A stretch of DNA of 64,000 bases from an uncultured Bacteroidia bacterium (GCA_943789165.1 CALSTB010000004.1:1-64000); one strand, 5' to 3'; positions 41,034 to 51,598 are shown, counted from the first letter of the stretch. Translations and numbers: made by a program. Notes: generated from the sequence alone by a model not told the origin.

Positions 41034-41963
41034 ATGAAAAATTATGCAAAGATTCTGGCTGTATGCCTATTATTTGGGTTGACCTCTATTTCCCAAGTAT
41101 ACTCACAAGTTATCAAGTATAAAAGAAATTCACTCGAAGTCAAAGTTGGCTTAGGCGGCACCTTTTTTCTCGGAGATTTGGGCGGTAGTCATGGAGAGCG
41201 AAAAGACGGCTTCTTTGACTTAGATGTTCAATCCATGCGGGCCAATTCATCGTTCGGATTAAAATTTAATTTTACCAATAGGATTTCATTGCGAGCCGAC
41301 ATGTGTTACGCACAGGTAGTTGGTAGCGATGAATTCAGTGGCGATCCAGGTCGTTTTAGACGAAACTTGAGTTTTCGTTCTGATATCTATGAATTGTCAT
41401 TTACTCCAGAGATTGTCCTTATAAACTTATCTCGATCTGGGCGTAAGAAAACAGCCACCTCTGAAATATATGGTTTTGGGGGATTTGGAGTCATGCAGTT
41501 CAACCCGCAAGCGGAATATAATGGTGTGTGGTATGATTTACAACCCTTGGGCACCGAAGGGTAGGGTTTAAAGCCCGAAACGGAGTTGTATGACCTCCAA
41601 TAATGGATCGTGCCATTCGGCATTGGATATCGTAAAAACCTAGGGCGTAAATCATATATAGGTATTGAGTTGTCAATGCGGAAATCATTCACTGATTATA
41701 TCGATGATGTGAGTACGAATTATTACGACACAGATGCGCTTTATGAAGAGCGTGGTGAAATTGCCGCAGCATTAAGTGATCGACAAATTGGGGAATCTGC
41801 AGCACATTTTTCTGGTCGAGGTAATCCGGGGAATAATGACAACTATAGTTTTGTTCAGTTGACCTATAGTAGAAGCATAGGAAAACAAGATGCCAATTCT
41901 TCAAAAGTTGGCCAATTCTTTGCAAAATTCAAGAGCAAAGAAAAATGCCCAGCTTTTAGGTAG
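41034..41963 (+). pseudogene. outer-membrane beta-barrel protein (DUF6089-like) with two in-frame stops
   Basis: The first part (41034-41564) has a signal peptide ending VYSQ, VKVGLGGTFFLGDLGG, a GFGGFGVMQFNP strand and WYDLQPLGTEG, then TAG (41562-41564). The same frame continues GLKPETELYDLQ, TAA (41601-41603), then WIVPFGIGYRKNLG and barrel strands to 41963. The frame is never lost, and together it gives about 309 residues with only two stop codons, 39 nt apart. Family members usually read LGTEGQG at the first stop, so TAG is one C-to-T change from Gln; the TAA follows a CAA and could be likewise. The barrel belongs to the small OMP type; function is unknown. Confidence 0.7.
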
Positions 41964-42060
41964 CAGGGTCAAAAAAATCCATTTTCAGTCCGAATTTTTA
42001 GTTAAAAATCAGACTTGTTGAAATAGTAGGGAAAACCTGCTAAAAATTTATTCAACAACG

Positions 42061-42091
42061 TTTGATTAATTGTGTCAAAAAACTACCTTTG
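42061..42091 (+). promoter_or_regulatory. promoter of the ribosomal supercluster
   Basis: TTTG (42061-42064), a 19-nt spacer and TACCTTTG (42084-42091) match the full Bacteroidetes -33/-7 consensus. It lies 32 nt before rpsL and is the best-formed promoter in the window. Confidence 0.7.
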
Positions 42092-42123
42092 CACTCCTTT
42101 TAAAAATACGGACAGAGAATAAT

Positions 42124-42498
42124 ATGCCTACAATACAGCAATTAGTTAGGAAAGGACGGGTTTCAAGTACGACTAAAAGTAAGTCGCCAGCTTTGAATTC
42201 GTGCCCTCAAAGACGCGGTGTTTGTACACGTGTTTACACGACAACACCAAAGAAGCCGAATTCGGCGATGAGAAAAGTAGCAAGAGTGCGATTAACAAAC
42301 GGAAAAGAGGTGAACGCCTATATTCCTGGAGAAGGTCACAATTTGCAAGAACACAGTATTGTATTGGTAAGAGGAGGGAGAGTAAAAGATCTACCTGGAG
42401 TGCGATATCACATCGTTCGAGGTGCATTGGATACAGCAGGTGTTGATGGAAGAACACAACGAAGAAGTAAGTACGGAGCAAAAAGACCTAAGAAATAA
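42124..42498 (+). CDS. rpsL: 30S ribosomal protein S12
   Basis: This 124-residue protein lies at the decoding centre of the 30S subunit. Motifs [12 protein letters not shown] (residues 40-51) and [21 protein letters not shown] are intact. Lys43 corresponds to the position changed in streptomycin-resistant mutants, and it is unchanged here. The start is at MPTIQQ; the frame is open from 42070, but that lies before the predicted transcript start. First gene of a cluster running to 58824. Its stop overlaps the rpsG ATG by one base (TAATG). Confidence 0.97.
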   Translation: MPTIQQLVRKGRVSSTTKSKSPALNSCPQRRGVCTRVYTTTPKKPNSAMRKVARVRLTNGKEVNAYIPGEGHNLQEHSIVLVRGGRVKDLPGVRYHIVRGALDTAGVDGRTQRRSKYGAKRPKK

Positions 42499-42971
42499 TG
42501 AGAAAGTCGAGCGCTAAAAAACGGCCGTTATTGCCAGATCCAAAGTTTAATGATCAAACGGTTACTCGTTTCATCAATAACATGATGTGGGGTGGTAAAA
42601 AAGAACTGGCAAGAAAAATATTTTACGATGCCATCGCTATTGTAGATTCAAAGTCCGAAGAAGAAGAAGGAATCGAAGTATTTAGAAGAGCATTAAACAA
42701 TGTTATGCCTGCTGTAGAAGTAAAGGCAAGAAGAGTTGGTGGTTCCACTTTTCAAATTCCAATTGAAGTGCACCCAGAGCGTAAGATTGCGTTGGGCATG
42801 AAGTGGATGATTAAATATGCTCGTTCAAGAAACGAGAAATCAATGGCGGAAAAATTAGCTGGTGAAGTGTTAGCTGCATCAAAAAGCGAAGGTTCGTCTG
42901 TTAAGAAAAAAGAAGACATGCACAAAATGGCGGAAGCTAACAAGGCATTCTCACATTTTAGAGCAAGATAG
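42498..42971 (+). CDS. rpsG: 30S ribosomal protein S7
   Basis: This 157-residue protein nucleates assembly of the 30S head by binding the 3' domain of 16S rRNA. The beginning [19 protein letters not shown], the VGGSTFQIPIEV hairpin and ALGMKWMIKYARSR are typical. Length matches other Bacteroidetes. The start overlaps the rpsL stop by one base, so translation is probably coupled. In E. coli S7 represses its own str operon; whether that holds here cannot be told from the sequence. Confidence 0.97.
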   Translation: MRKSSAKKRPLLPDPKFNDQTVTRFINNMMWGGKKELARKIFYDAIAIVDSKSEEEEGIEVFRRALNNVMPAVEVKARRVGGSTFQIPIEVHPERKIALGMKWMIKYARSRNEKSMAEKLAGEVLAASKSEGSSVKKKEDMHKMAEANKAFSHFRAR

Positions 42972-42974
42972 ATA

Positions 42975-45077
42975 ATGGCTAGAGATCTTAGATATACAAG
43001 AAACATAGGTATCGCTGCACACATTGATGCAGGTAAAACGACTACAACCGAGCGTATTCTATATTATGCTGGTGTTTCTCATAAAATTGGTGAAGTACAT
43101 GATGGTGCTGCAACGATGGATTGGATGGAGCAGGAGCAGGAAAGAGGTATTACAATTACTTCTGCTGCAACTACTGTATTCTGGCCTTACCGTGGTGAAG
43201 AGTATCACGTAAACATTATTGACACTCCTGGTCACGTTGATTTTACTGTTGAGGTAAACAGATCATTACGTGTATTAGATGGTTTGGTATTTTTATTTAG
43301 TGCGGTTGATGGTGTTGAGCCACAATCTGAAACTAACTGGAGACTTGCCAATAACTATAATGTAGCAAGAATTGGTTTTGTAAATAAAATGGACCGTCAG
43401 GGTGCTGATTTCTTAAACGTGTGTAAGCAGGTGAAGGAAATGTTAGGTAGTACTGCTGTTCCTTTGCAATTGCCAATCGGAGCTGAAGATAAATTCACGG
43501 GTGTTGTTGATTTGATTAACAACCGTGGCGTTGTTTGGAACGAAGACGATATGGGTATGACTTTCAAAGAAGTGCCTATTCCTGAAGATATGTTGGAAGA
43601 AGTTGCGGAATACAGAGAGAATCTGTTGGAAGCAATTGCTGATTTCGATGATTCTTTAATGGAGAAATTCTTTGAAGATCCAAACTCAATTACTGAAAGA
43701 GAAATATTAGACGCGTTAAGAGCTGCGACTATCGGAATGAAAATCGTTCCAATGATGTGTGGTTCTGCGTTTAAAAATAAAGGTGTTCAAGCAATGCTTG
43801 ACATGGTGATGGAAATTTTACCTTCTCCTATGGATGTTGAAGCGATTGATGGTATCAATCCTAAGACTGAGCAGCCTACAAGCAGAAAGCCAAGCAAAGA
43901 CGAGCCGTTTGCGTCGTTAGCATTTAAAATTGCTACTGATCCTTACGTTGGTCGTTTGTGTTTCGCAAGATCTTACTCTGGAATGTTAGAGTCAGGTTCT
44001 TACGTATTAAACACACGTACTGGTAAGAAAGAACGTATTTCACGTATCTTCCAAATGCACGCAAACAAACAAAACCAAATTGAAAGACTTCATGCTGGTG
44101 ATATTGCTGCTTTGGTTGGGTTTAAAGATATCAGAACTGGAGATACCTTGTGTGACGAAAAAGCACCAATCGTATTGGAATCTATGGATTTCCCAGATCC
44201 AGTAATCGGTGTTGCAATTGAGCCTAAAACTCAGGCTGACGTAGATAAGTTAGGTATGGCTTTAGCTAAATTGGCTGAAGAAGATCCTACTTTCCAAGTA
44301 AAGACTGACGATGAAACAGGTCAAACTGTTATTAGTGGAATGGGTGAGTTACACCTTGAAATTATCATCGACCGTTTGAGACGTGAATTCAAGGTTGAAG
44401 CAAATCAAGGAGCTCCTCAAGTTTCTTATAAGGAAGCAATTACAGGTACAGTTACACATCGTGAAACATACAAAAAGCAAACAGGTGGACGTGGTAAATT
44501 CGCGGATATTCAGTTTGAAATGGGTCCTGTAGACGAAGGAGAATCTGGATTACAGTTTGTGAATAACATCAGCGGTGGAGCGATTCCTCGTGAATTTATT
44601 CCTTCTGTTGAAAAAGGTTTCAAAGAGGCTATGAAAAATGGCGTCTTAGCTGGATACGAAGTTGAGAACTTAAAAGTAAGATTGTTTGACGGATCTTTCC
44701 ACGCGGTGGATTCGGATCAATTGTCATTTGAGGTTGCAGCTAAGTCAGCATTTAGAGAAGCTTGTAAAAAAGCAAACCCTGTTCTTCTTGAGCCTATCAT
44801 GAAAATGGAAGTAGTAACTCCTGAAGAGTATATGGGAGATATTATGGGTGACTTAAACCGTCGAAGAGGTCAGATGGCCGGTGTTGGTGAAAAAGCAGGT
44901 GCACAAGTAATTAAGTGTACCGTGCCTTTGGCAAACATGTTCGGTTACGTTACTCAGTTGAGAACCATGTCTTCTGGACGTGCGACATCAACAATGGAAT
45001 TCGATCACTTTGAAGAAGTTCCAAGAGGAATTTCAGATGAAATATTAGCAAAACTTAAAGGTACTTCAAATTCATAA
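42975..45077 (+). CDS. fusA: elongation factor G
   Basis: This 700-residue GTPase drives translocation and ribosome recycling. The P-loop [15 protein letters not shown], switch [14 protein letters not shown] and NKMD are present, followed by domains II-V ([11 protein letters not shown], ... [34 protein letters not shown]). It is full length. It sits between rpsG and rpsJ, joining the str and S10 operons. tuf, which follows fusA in E. coli, is not here. Gaps to both neighbours are 3 nt. Confidence 0.97.
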   Translation: MARDLRYTRNIGIAAHIDAGKTTTTERILYYAGVSHKIGEVHDGAATMDWMEQEQERGITITSAATTVFWPYRGEEYHVNIIDTPGHVDFTVEVNRSLRVLDGLVFLFSAVDGVEPQSETNWRLANNYNVARIGFVNKMDRQGADFLNVCKQVKEMLGSTAVPLQLPIGAEDKFTGVVDLINNRGVVWNEDDMGMTFKEVPIPEDMLEEVAEYRENLLEAIADFDDSLMEKFFEDPNSITEREILDALRAATIGMKIVPMMCGSAFKNKGVQAMLDMVMEILPSPMDVEAIDGINPKTEQPTSRKPSKDEPFASLAFKIATDPYVGRLCFARSYSGMLESGSYVLNTRTGKKERISRIFQMHANKQNQIERLHAGDIAALVGFKDIRTGDTLCDEKAPIVLESMDFPDPVIGVAIEPKTQADVDKLGMALAKLAEEDPTFQVKTDDETGQTVISGMGELHLEIIIDRLRREFKVEANQGAPQVSYKEAITGTVTHRETYKKQTGGRGKFADIQFEMGPVDEGESGLQFVNNISGGAIPREFIPSVEKGFKEAMKNGVLAGYEVENLKVRLFDGSFHAVDSDQLSFEVAAKSAFREACKKANPVLLEPIMKMEVVTPEEYMGDIMGDLNRRRGQMAGVGEKAGAQVIKCTVPLANMFGYVTQLRTMSSGRATSTMEFDHFEEVPRGISDEILAKLKGTSNS

Positions 45078-45080
45078 GCA

Positions 45081-45389
45081 ATGGTAAGTCAGAAGATTAG
45101 AATAAAGCTTAAGTCGTATGATCACAACCTGATTGACAAATCAGCAGAGAAGATTGTACGTTCTGTAAAAGTTACAGGTGCTGTTGTTAATGGACCAATT
45201 CCATTGCCAACCGAAAAGAAAATTTATACAGTATTGAAGTCGCCACACGTAAACAAAAAAGCACGTGAGCAGTTTCAGTTGTGCTCGTATAAGAGATTAT
45301 TGGATATTTATAGTTCGACTTCAAAAACCGTTGATGCGTTGATGAAATTAGAGCTTCCAAGTGGTGTTGACGTAGAAATTAAAGTATAG
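45081..45389 (+). CDS. rpsJ: 30S ribosomal protein S10
   Basis: This 102-residue 30S protein lies in the head. [21 protein letters not shown] at the N-terminus, [28 protein letters not shown] in the middle and [11 protein letters not shown] at the end are all typical. Known relatives also take part in transcription antitermination with NusB; nothing in the sequence tests that. It starts 3 nt after fusA, so it lacks its own promoter and is read from the rpsL promoter. Confidence 0.97.
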   Translation: MVSQKIRIKLKSYDHNLIDKSAEKIVRSVKVTGAVVNGPIPLPTEKKIYTVLKSPHVNKKAREQFQLCSYKRLLDIYSSTSKTVDALMKLELPSGVDVEIKV

Positions 45390-45391
45390 AA

Positions 45392-46021
45392 ATGTTAGGG
45401 ATAATTGGTAAAAAAGTCGGTATGACTAGTGTTTTTTCTGAAGAAGGAAAAAGCATTCCATGTACGCTTATACAAGCTGAACCTAATGTGGTTACACAGC
45501 TTAGAACGATCGATGCCGATGGTTATAGAGCAGTGCAATTAGCAGCAGGTGAGCGTAAGGAGAAAAATACGCCAGCAGCTTTGAAAGGTCATTTTGCAAA
45601 AGCAAAAACGACTCCAAAAGCGTTTGTTGCTGAATTTAAAAATTTTAGAGCGGACACTGGACAAGAAATCAAATTAGGCGACGAAGTAAACGTTGGCATA
45701 TTTGAAGAAGGTCAATTCGTTGATGTTATCGCCAAAAGCAAGGGTAAAGGATTCCAAGGTGTTGTAAAACGCCACGGTTTTGCCGGAGTTGGTGGAGCGA
45801 CACATGGTCAGCATAACCGATTAAGAGCTCCTGGTTCTATTGGTGCTGCATCATACCCAGCGCGTGTATTTAAAGGTATGCGTATGGCTGGTAGAATGGG
45901 TGGAAATCGTACAAAGATTACCAACTTACAAATCGTTAAGGTAATGCCTGAAGATAATGTATTGGTTGTTAAAGGAGCGGTTCCAGGTCACAAAGGTTGT
46001 TTTGTAATTGTTGAGAGATAA
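45392..46021 (+). CDS. rplC: 50S ribosomal protein L3
   Basis: This 209-residue protein binds 23S rRNA near the peptidyl-transferase centre and is an early assembly protein. It starts [15 protein letters not shown] and has the long loop [35 protein letters not shown], where a Gln is the usual PrmB methylation site. Its last base overlaps the rplD start codon, indicating coupled translation. Confidence 0.97.
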   Translation: MLGIIGKKVGMTSVFSEEGKSIPCTLIQAEPNVVTQLRTIDADGYRAVQLAAGERKEKNTPAALKGHFAKAKTTPKAFVAEFKNFRADTGQEIKLGDEVNVGIFEEGQFVDVIAKSKGKGFQGVVKRHGFAGVGGATHGQHNRLRAPGSIGAASYPARVFKGMRMAGRMGGNRTKITNLQIVKVMPEDNVLVVKGAVPGHKGCFVIVER

Positions 46022-46653
46022 TGAAACTGAAGGTAGTAAATAATCAAGGTGCCGAGACTGGCAAAGAAGTAACATTGGATAAAGCGGTGTTTGGCGTTGA
46101 GCCAAATGATCACGCGATTTATCTAGATGTGAAACAATACTTAGCAAACCAACGTCAAGGTACGCATAAGACTAAAGATAAGTCTGAAATAAAAGCTTCC
46201 ACTAGAAAATTGAAGAAGCAAAAAGGTACGGGTACTGCGCGTGCTGGTTCTGCAAAATCTGGTGTGATGATTGGTGGTGGTCGTTTTCACGGTCCACGTC
46301 CAAGAGACTACAGCTTTAAGTTGAACAGAAAATTGAAGGATGTTGCAAGACGTTCGGCATTGACTTACAAAGCAACTGACAAACAGATCGTTGTTTTGGA
46401 TTCAGTTTCAATGGAAAAAGCAAGTACTAAGTCTTATATAGCCTTATTAAACGGATTAAAATTAGCAGACAACAGATCATTGTTAATCACTGCAGAAGCT
46501 GATAGCAATGTAACCTTGTCGGCACGCAACCTTCCAAATGCAGAAGTGGCAACATGTGATACGTTGAATACTTACAGCATTCTAAAGGCGAAGAATATCA
46601 TCTTTACTGAGGAAGCAGTAAACAAGTTAACTCAAAATTTTAAAGCGAATTAA
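46021..46653 (+). CDS. rplD: 50S ribosomal protein L4
   Basis: This 210-residue protein lines the exit tunnel. The tunnel loop is visible in RKLKKQKGTGTARAGSAKSGVMIGGGRFHGPRPRDY, and LARNLPN-like motifs (SARNLPNAEVATCDTLNTYSILKA) near the C-terminus. In E. coli L4 controls its own S10 operon by attenuation; no comparable leader was found before rpsJ or rpsL. It overlaps rplC by one base and is followed by rplW after 1 nt. Confidence 0.97.
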   Translation: MKLKVVNNQGAETGKEVTLDKAVFGVEPNDHAIYLDVKQYLANQRQGTHKTKDKSEIKASTRKLKKQKGTGTARAGSAKSGVMIGGGRFHGPRPRDYSFKLNRKLKDVARRSALTYKATDKQIVVLDSVSMEKASTKSYIALLNGLKLADNRSLLITAEADSNVTLSARNLPNAEVATCDTLNTYSILKAKNIIFTEEAVNKLTQNFKAN

Positions 46654-46654
46654 G

Positions 46655-46945
46655 ATGGGAGCTGTTGTAAAACCTTTGATTACGGAAAAGTCTAATATGT
46701 TAGCAGAAAAGCATAACCAATATGCTTTTGTGGTTGACTTAAACGCGACTAAGATAGAAATCATTAAGGACGTAGAAGAAATGTATGGTGTAGAAGTTAC
46801 TGGCATCAGCACCATGGTTTATAGAGGTAAAAGAAAATTTAGATTTACAAAGTCTGGCGCACAGAACGGTAAGAAATCTAATTTTAAAAAGGCTATAATT
46901 AGTATCAAAGAAGATCAAGAAATTGACTTCTTCGAAAGTGTATAG
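46655..46945 (+). CDS. rplW: 50S ribosomal protein L23
   Basis: This 96-residue protein sits at the tunnel exit and forms the dock for trigger factor and [48 protein letters not shown] is the characteristic N-terminal half, and the loop region [27 protein letters not shown] carries the tunnel-facing residues. Length is normal for Bacteroidetes. It lies between rplD and rplB with gaps of 1 and 2 nt. Confidence 0.97.
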   Translation: MGAVVKPLITEKSNMLAEKHNQYAFVVDLNATKIEIIKDVEEMYGVEVTGISTMVYRGKRKFRFTKSGAQNGKKSNFKKAIISIKEDQEIDFFESV

Positions 46946-46947
46946 AT

Positions 46948-47772
46948 ATGGGAATCAAGAGATTAAATCCGATCACACCAGGACAACGGTTTAGAGTTGC
47001 GAACACCTTTACGGAGTTAACAGCCTCTTCTCCTGAGAAAAGTTTATTGGCACCGATGAAAAGATCAGGTGGCCGTAACAATCAGGGAAGAATGACAACG
47101 CGTAACATTGGTGGTGGTCACAAGAGAAGATACCGAGTAATCGATTTTAAGCGTAACAAAGCTGGTAAAGCTGAGGTTATGACTGTGGAGTACGATCCAA
47201 ATCGATCTGCGTTTATTTCTTTATTGAAATATGAAGACGGTGAAAAACGATATATGCTAGCTCCAGTAGGAATTGAAGTTGGACAAATCGTTGAATCTGG
47301 TGCAGGTGTTAACCCAGAAGTAGGTAATTGTATGCCTTTGGCTGATATGCCATTGGGTTCTATTATCCATAACATTGAATTACAACCAGGTAAGGGTGCT
47401 GAAATCTGCAGAAGTGCAGGAACAAATGCACAACTACTTGCACGTGACGGTAAATATGCCATTATCAAAATGCCATCAGGCGAAACGAGAATGATTTTAA
47501 CAACTTGTGTTGCGACAATCGGTACTGTTTCAAACCCTGATCACAGTTTGGTAAGATTGGGTAAAGCAGGTAGAAACAGATGGTTAGGAAGAAGACCTCG
47601 AGTTAGACCAGCAGCAATGAACCCAGTTGATCACCCACAAGGTGGTGGTGAAGGTAGAAACAAAGGGGGACAAGCTAGATCGAGAAACGGTGTTTACTCA
47701 AAAGGTTTGAAAACTAGAGATATTAACAAGCATTCGAATCGATTAATCATCGAACGCAAAAAGAAAAAATAG
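46948..47772 (+). CDS. rplB: 50S ribosomal protein L2
   Basis: This 274-residue protein is needed for subunit joining and peptidyl transfer. KPITPGQR-like start ([10 protein letters not shown]), [22 protein letters not shown], and the active loop [16 protein letters not shown] with its conserved His are intact. Length matches the family. It lies 2 nt after rplW and 4 nt before rpsS. Confidence 0.97.
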   Translation: MGIKRLNPITPGQRFRVANTFTELTASSPEKSLLAPMKRSGGRNNQGRMTTRNIGGGHKRRYRVIDFKRNKAGKAEVMTVEYDPNRSAFISLLKYEDGEKRYMLAPVGIEVGQIVESGAGVNPEVGNCMPLADMPLGSIIHNIELQPGKGAEICRSAGTNAQLLARDGKYAIIKMPSGETRMILTTCVATIGTVSNPDHSLVRLGKAGRNRWLGRRPRVRPAAMNPVDHPQGGGEGRNKGGQARSRNGVYSKGLKTRDINKHSNRLIIERKKKK

Positions 47773-47776
47773 GTAA

Positions 47777-48037
47777 ATGGCAAGATCACTTAAAAAAGGA
47801 CCATTTGTAGACTACAAGCTTGAGCGCAAAGTTGACGCTCAAAACGATGGTGGTAAAAAGTCAGTCATTAAGACTTGGTCAAGAAGATCAATGATTACTC
47901 CTGATTTTGTAGGACACACAATCGCTGTGCATAATGGTAACAAATTCATACCAGTGTATGTAACGGAAAACATGGTTGGTCACAAGTTGGGGGAATTTGC
48001 TCCTACCAGAACGTTTAAAGGACACACAAGTAGATAA
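47777..48037 (+). CDS. rpsS: 30S ribosomal protein S19
   Basis: This 86-residue protein binds the 30S head and contacts the 50S bridge B1a. [39 protein letters not shown] and [16 protein letters not shown] are the family motifs. Length is normal. It follows rplB after 4 nt and precedes rplV by 2 nt, in the standard S10-operon order. Confidence 0.97.
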   Translation: MARSLKKGPFVDYKLERKVDAQNDGGKKSVIKTWSRRSMITPDFVGHTIAVHNGNKFIPVYVTENMVGHKLGEFAPTRTFKGHTSR

Positions 48038-48039
48038 GA

Positions 48040-48417
48040 ATGGAAGCTTTAGCGAAATTAAATAACTGCCCTGTATCGCCTAGAAAAATGCGATTGGTTG
48101 CTGATCAAATCAGAGGCAAGAAAGTAGAAGATGCTTTAAACATACTTAAGTTTAACCAACGACCTGTATACGCAGAGAAGATGGAAAAACTTGTTCTTTC
48201 TGCGATGTCTAACTGGAGAAATGCCAATGACGGTAATGGTTCAGAAGAAGAATGTGTTGTTAAAGAAGTTTTTGTTAATCAAGGACGATCATTAAAAAGA
48301 ATCAAGCCTGCTCCTCAAGGACGTGCACACAGAATCCGTAAGAGATCTAATCACATTACGGTTGTGGTAAGCGACAATAACGAAGCAGTTGTAGAAGGAA
48401 ACGAAACGGAAGAATAA
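48040..48417 (+). CDS. rplV: 50S ribosomal protein L22
   Basis: This 125-residue protein shapes the exit tunnel with L4. It shows SPRKMRLVADQIRGK near the N-terminus and GRSLKRIKPAPQGRAHRIRKRSNHITVVV, the tunnel beta-hairpin where macrolide-resistance changes occur in other species. The acidic C-terminal tail (EAVVEGNETEE) adds about 10 residues. It lies between rpsS and rpsC. Confidence 0.97.
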   Translation: MEALAKLNNCPVSPRKMRLVADQIRGKKVEDALNILKFNQRPVYAEKMEKLVLSAMSNWRNANDGNGSEEECVVKEVFVNQGRSLKRIKPAPQGRAHRIRKRSNHITVVVSDNNEAVVEGNETEE

Positions 48418-48420
48418 ACA

Positions 48421-49146
48421 ATGGGACAAAAAGTAAATCCAATAAGTCTTCGATTAGGCATTGTACGTGGTTGGGAATCTAACTGGTACGGTGGCGATAC
48501 ATTCGCTGAGAAATTAGCTGAAGACGACAAAATTAGAAGATACATCGCCGTTCGTATTCCTCGAGGTGGTATTTCAAAAGTGTTAATTGAAAGAACACTT
48601 AAAAGAATCATCATTACAGTGCACACTGCTCGTCCAGGTATTGTGATTGGTAAAGGTGGATCTGAGGTTGATAAGATTAAAGAAGAGATTAAAAAACTAA
48701 CGAAGAAAGATGTTCAGATCAACATCTTCGAAATCAAACGTCCTGAATTAGACGCTCGATTAGTTGGTTTATCTGTAGCTCAACAAGTAGAAGGTAGAAT
48801 TTCTTACAAGAGAGCAATAAAAATGTCGATTGCTAGTACCATGAGAATGGGTGCTCAAGGAATTAAAGTGGTTATTTCTGGTCGTTTGAACGGTGCGGAA
48901 ATGGCGCGAAGTGAGCAGTACAAGCAAGGACGAATTCCATTGCATACGTTTAGAGCTGACGTTGATTACGCATTGTCAGAAGCACAAACAGTATATGGAA
49001 AGATAGGTATCAAAGTATGGATCTTCAAAGAAGAAGTATACGCCAAGAGAGACTTATCTATTAATATGGGAATGGGAGAAAACAAAAAGGCAGACCGTAA
49101 GAAAGGTTCGTCTTCAGGCCCAAGAAGAAGAAACAACAAGCGATAA
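48421..49146 (+). CDS. rpsC: 30S ribosomal protein S3
   Basis: This 241-residue protein sits at the mRNA entry channel. [23 protein letters not shown] opens the protein; the KH domain motif PGIVIGKGG and the C-terminal [26 protein letters not shown] are present. A basic tail ([20 protein letters not shown]) extends the C-terminus. It follows rplV after 3 nt. The next gene, rplP, is preceded by the AGGAGG-like TAGGAGGATTT, an unusually good ribosome-binding site for this cluster. Confidence 0.97.
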   Translation: MGQKVNPISLRLGIVRGWESNWYGGDTFAEKLAEDDKIRRYIAVRIPRGGISKVLIERTLKRIIITVHTARPGIVIGKGGSEVDKIKEEIKKLTKKDVQINIFEIKRPELDARLVGLSVAQQVEGRISYKRAIKMSIASTMRMGAQGIKVVISGRLNGAEMARSEQYKQGRIPLHTFRADVDYALSEAQTVYGKIGIKVWIFKEEVYAKRDLSINMGMGENKKADRKKGSSSGPRRRNNKR

Positions 49147-49161
49147 TAGGAGGATTTAAAG

Positions 49162-49581
49162 ATGTTATTACCTAAGCGTACAAAATTTCGGAAAAAGCAG
49201 AAAGGCCGTGTAAAAGGTCTTGCTACGAGAGGACATAGAATTGAATTCGGAGACTTCGGTTTGAAAGGACTAGAAGCTACCTGGATTACTTCAAGACAGA
49301 TTGAAGCAGCCCGTATCGCGTTGAACAGATATATGAAACGGGAAGGAAAAGTTTGGATTAGAATTTTCCCTGACAAGCCAGTTACTAAAAAACCAGCTGA
49401 AGTTCGGATGGGTAAAGGTAAAGGTTCACCAGAATATTGGGTAGCGGTTGTAAAACCAGGTACCATTTTATTCGAAGTGGAAGGGGTTTCATTAGAAGTT
49501 GCTCAAGAGGGCATGAGATTAGCAGCACAAAAGTTGCCGATCAACACAAAATTTGTTGTAAAACCTGATTATAGCGCATAA
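49162..49581 (+). CDS. rplP: 50S ribosomal protein L16
   Basis: This 139-residue protein lies near the A-site tRNA elbow and peptidyl-transferase centre. [38 protein letters not shown] and [34 protein letters not shown] are typical. It has a strong GGAGG ribosome-binding site 8-12 nt upstream. Start MLLPKR is the normal N-terminus. It is followed at 1 nt by rpmC. Confidence 0.97.
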   Translation: MLLPKRTKFRKKQKGRVKGLATRGHRIEFGDFGLKGLEATWITSRQIEAARIALNRYMKREGKVWIRIFPDKPVTKKPAEVRMGKGKGSPEYWVAVVKPGTILFEVEGVSLEVAQEGMRLAAQKLPINTKFVVKPDYSA

Positions 49582-49582
49582 G

Positions 49583-49786
49583 ATGAATAACGAGGATATT
49601 AGACAAATGAATAACAAGGAGCTTCACGCGACTTTGCGTGAAGAGCGAAAACAACTTCAAAAGATGAAGTTTAATCATGCGGTTTCGCCAATTGAAAATC
49701 CAACAAAAATTACCGTTGGAAGAAAAACAGTTGCTCGTTTATTAACAGAAATTAACGCTCGAAATAGCGCTGCTAAAAAGGCTTAA
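49583..49786 (+). CDS. rpmC: 50S ribosomal protein L29
   Basis: This small helical protein of 67 residues sits near the tunnel exit by L23. DIRQMNNKELHATLREERKQLQKMKFNHAVSPIENPTKI is the typical two-helix pattern. It is followed by a short basic C-terminus. It lies between rplP and rpsQ with gaps of 1 and 12 nt. Its identity rests on both the helix pattern and on the conserved gene order. Confidence 0.95.
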   Translation: MNNEDIRQMNNKELHATLREERKQLQKMKFNHAVSPIENPTKITVGRKTVARLLTEINARNSAAKKA

Positions 49787-49798
49787 TAAGTTTCAAAA

Positions 49799-50053
49799 AT
49801 GGAAAGAAACGCAAGAAAAGAAATTACAGGTGTTGTTGTTAGCAACAGTATGGATAAGTCCATCACAGTTTCTGTTGAACGGAAAGTGAAGCACCCTAAA
49901 TACGGAAAATTCGTAAAAGCGACTTCTAAGTTTGCTGCTCACGATGAGAAAAATGAATGTACGGTGAACGACATCGTTAAAATCATGGAGACTCGTCCGA
50001 TCAGCAAAAACAAAAGATGGCGTTTGGTGGAAATTATAGAAAAGGCGAAGTAA
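49799..50053 (+). CDS. rpsQ: 30S ribosomal protein S17
   Basis: This 84-residue OB-fold protein is a primary 16S rRNA binder in the 30S body. [74 protein letters not shown] shows the usual strands and the TRPISKxKRWRL signature. Length is normal. It starts 12 nt after rpmC and ends 1 nt before rplN. Confidence 0.97.
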   Translation: MERNARKEITGVVVSNSMDKSITVSVERKVKHPKYGKFVKATSKFAAHDEKNECTVNDIVKIMETRPISKNKRWRLVEIIEKAK

Positions 50054-50054
50054 G

Positions 50055-50423
50055 ATGATACAACAAGAGTCAAGATTAAAGGTGGCGGATAACAGTGGTG
50101 CTAAAGAAGTACTTTGTATTCGTGTATTAGGTGGAACAGGTAAGCGTTATGCGCGTGTTGGAGACAAGATTGTTGTAACTGTAAAGTCTGCTATCCCTTC
50201 AGGTAACATCAAAAAAGGAGCAGTATCTCGTGCCGTTGTAGTTCGAACTAAAAAAGAACTTAGACGTGCAGATGGATCTTACATCAAGTTCGACGACAAC
50301 TCATGTGTGTTGTTGAACCCACAAAACGAACCACGTGCTACTCGTATTTTCGGTCCTGTAGCAAGAGAATTAAGAGACAATCAATTTATGAAAATCGTGT
50401 CGTTGGCACCTGAAGTTTTATAA
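50055..50423 (+). CDS. rplN: 50S ribosomal protein L14
   Basis: This 122-residue protein forms intersubunit bridges. [27 protein letters not shown] is the family start, and the [29 protein letters not shown] and [15 protein letters not shown] motifs follow. It is the first gene of the spc-type segment but has no promoter of its own. Gaps to its neighbours are 1 and 2 nt, so it depends on upstream transcription. Confidence 0.97.
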   Translation: MIQQESRLKVADNSGAKEVLCIRVLGGTGKRYARVGDKIVVTVKSAIPSGNIKKGAVSRAVVVRTKKELRRADGSYIKFDDNSCVLLNPQNEPRATRIFGPVARELRDNQFMKIVSLAPEVL

Positions 50424-50425
50424 AA

Positions 50426-50758
50426 ATGGAAAGAAAAATAAATAGAGTACCGAAGTTGCACGTAAAGAAGGGAGATACTGTAAAAGTACTTTCTGGAAAA
50501 GACCGTGCAAAAACAGGTGAAATTGTTGCTGTATATCCAAAAGATAGAACTGCTATCGTAAAAGGAGTGAATATGGTAACAAAACATCGCAAGCCAGATG
50601 CGGACAATCCAAATGGTTCTATCGTAAAGTTAGAATCACCTATCCGAATCGATAAGTTGATGTTAGTAGTTAATGGTGAAGCAACCCGTATTGGTCGTAA
50701 GAGAAACGATGCTGGAAAACTTCAACGATTTTCAAAGAAAACAGGAGAATTTATATAA
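50426..50758 (+). CDS. rplX: 50S ribosomal protein L24
   Basis: This 110-residue KOW-domain protein starts 50S assembly and lies by the tunnel exit. [38 protein letters not shown] is the KOW motif; [18 protein letters not shown] follows. The last base overlaps the rplE start codon (ATAATG). Length is as in other Bacteroidetes. Confidence 0.97.
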   Translation: MERKINRVPKLHVKKGDTVKVLSGKDRAKTGEIVAVYPKDRTAIVKGVNMVTKHRKPDADNPNGSIVKLESPIRIDKLMLVVNGEATRIGRKRNDAGKLQRFSKKTGEFI

Positions 50759-51312
50759 TGTACAGTCCTAGTTTAAAAAAGAAGTACCAAGAGAACGTGA
50801 TTCCAGCGCTGAAAGAAAAATTCGGTTGGACGAACGTAATGCAAGTTCCTAAGCTTCAGAAAATTTGCTTAAACCAAGGCGTTGGTCGTGGTGTAGCAGA
50901 TAAGAAGTTGGTGGATACTGCAGTGCAGGAAATGACACTTATTGCTGGTCAACAAGCAGTTCCTACCATCTCAAGAAAAGCAATCTCTAACTTTAAGTTA
51001 AGAGAAGATATGGCAATCGGCTGTAAAGTAACGTTGCGTGGTGATAACATGTACGAGTTTTTAGAAAGGCTTGTTGCGATTTCATTACCTCGAGTACGTG
51101 ACTTCCAAGGCGTGAGCGATAAGGGTTTTGATGGACGCGGAAATTACACCATGGGTGTAACTGAGCAGATCATCTTCCCAGAAATCGACATCGATAAAGT
51201 AAACACCATCAACGGTATGGACATCACATTTGTGACTTCTGCTCAAAACGATGTTGAATGCTTAGAGTTGTTAAAAGAATTAGGAGTTCCATTTAAAAAC
51301 CAGAACAAATAG
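50758..51312 (+). CDS. rplE: 50S ribosomal protein L5
   Basis: This 184-residue protein binds 5S rRNA and contacts P-site t[44 protein letters not shown] and [29 protein letters not shown] are the typical blocks. It overlaps rplX by one base and is followed by rpsN after 1 nt. Length is normal. Confidence 0.97.
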   Translation: MYSPSLKKKYQENVIPALKEKFGWTNVMQVPKLQKICLNQGVGRGVADKKLVDTAVQEMTLIAGQQAVPTISRKAISNFKLREDMAIGCKVTLRGDNMYEFLERLVAISLPRVRDFQGVSDKGFDGRGNYTMGVTEQIIFPEIDIDKVNTINGMDITFVTSAQNDVECLELLKELGVPFKNQNK

Positions 51313-51313
51313 T

Positions 51314-51583
51314 ATGGCTAAAGAATCAATGAAGGCTAGACAACGCAAGCGTGAGAAAATGGTTGCAAGATATGCCGAGAAGAGAGAAAAATTAAAGGCA
51401 GCTGGTGACTACGACGCGTTGCAAAGAATACCTAGAAATGCATCTCCTGTTCGATTAAGAAACAGATGTAGCATTACTGGTAAACCAAGAGGATATATCA
51501 GAGACTTCGGTTTGTGCAGAAACATGTTCCGACAAATGGCCAGTGATGGAAAAATCCCTGGAGTAACTAAGGCTAGCTGGTAA
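51314..51583 (+). CDS. rpsN: 30S ribosomal protein S14, zinc-free long form
   Basis: This 89-residue S14 helps assemble the 30S head. [16 protein letters not shown] and [37 protein letters not shown] are seen. It is the long C-minus form: the CxxC...CxxC zinc ligands of the 61-residue form are absent. Along with the zinc-free L36 and S4 types here, this lowers zinc demand (established for these forms in general). Gaps are 1 nt to rplE and 15 nt to rpsH. Confidence 0.97.
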   Translation: MAKESMKARQRKREKMVARYAEKREKLKAAGDYDALQRIPRNASPVRLRNRCSITGKPRGYIRDFGLCRNMFRQMASDGKIPGVTKASW

Positions 51584-51598
51584 TTTTAAGAAAGAATT

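Noticed and set aside
41034-41963. Reassignment of TAG or TAA to Gln
   Set aside because: Dozens of other genes here end normally at TAA, TAG or TGA, so a changed code is not plausible; a local mutation or error is.
47118-47468. Minus-strand frames inside the ribosomal cluster (and others such as 42173-42481)
   Set aside because: They are antisense to highly conserved ribosomal genes and are explained by codon bias in the real frame.
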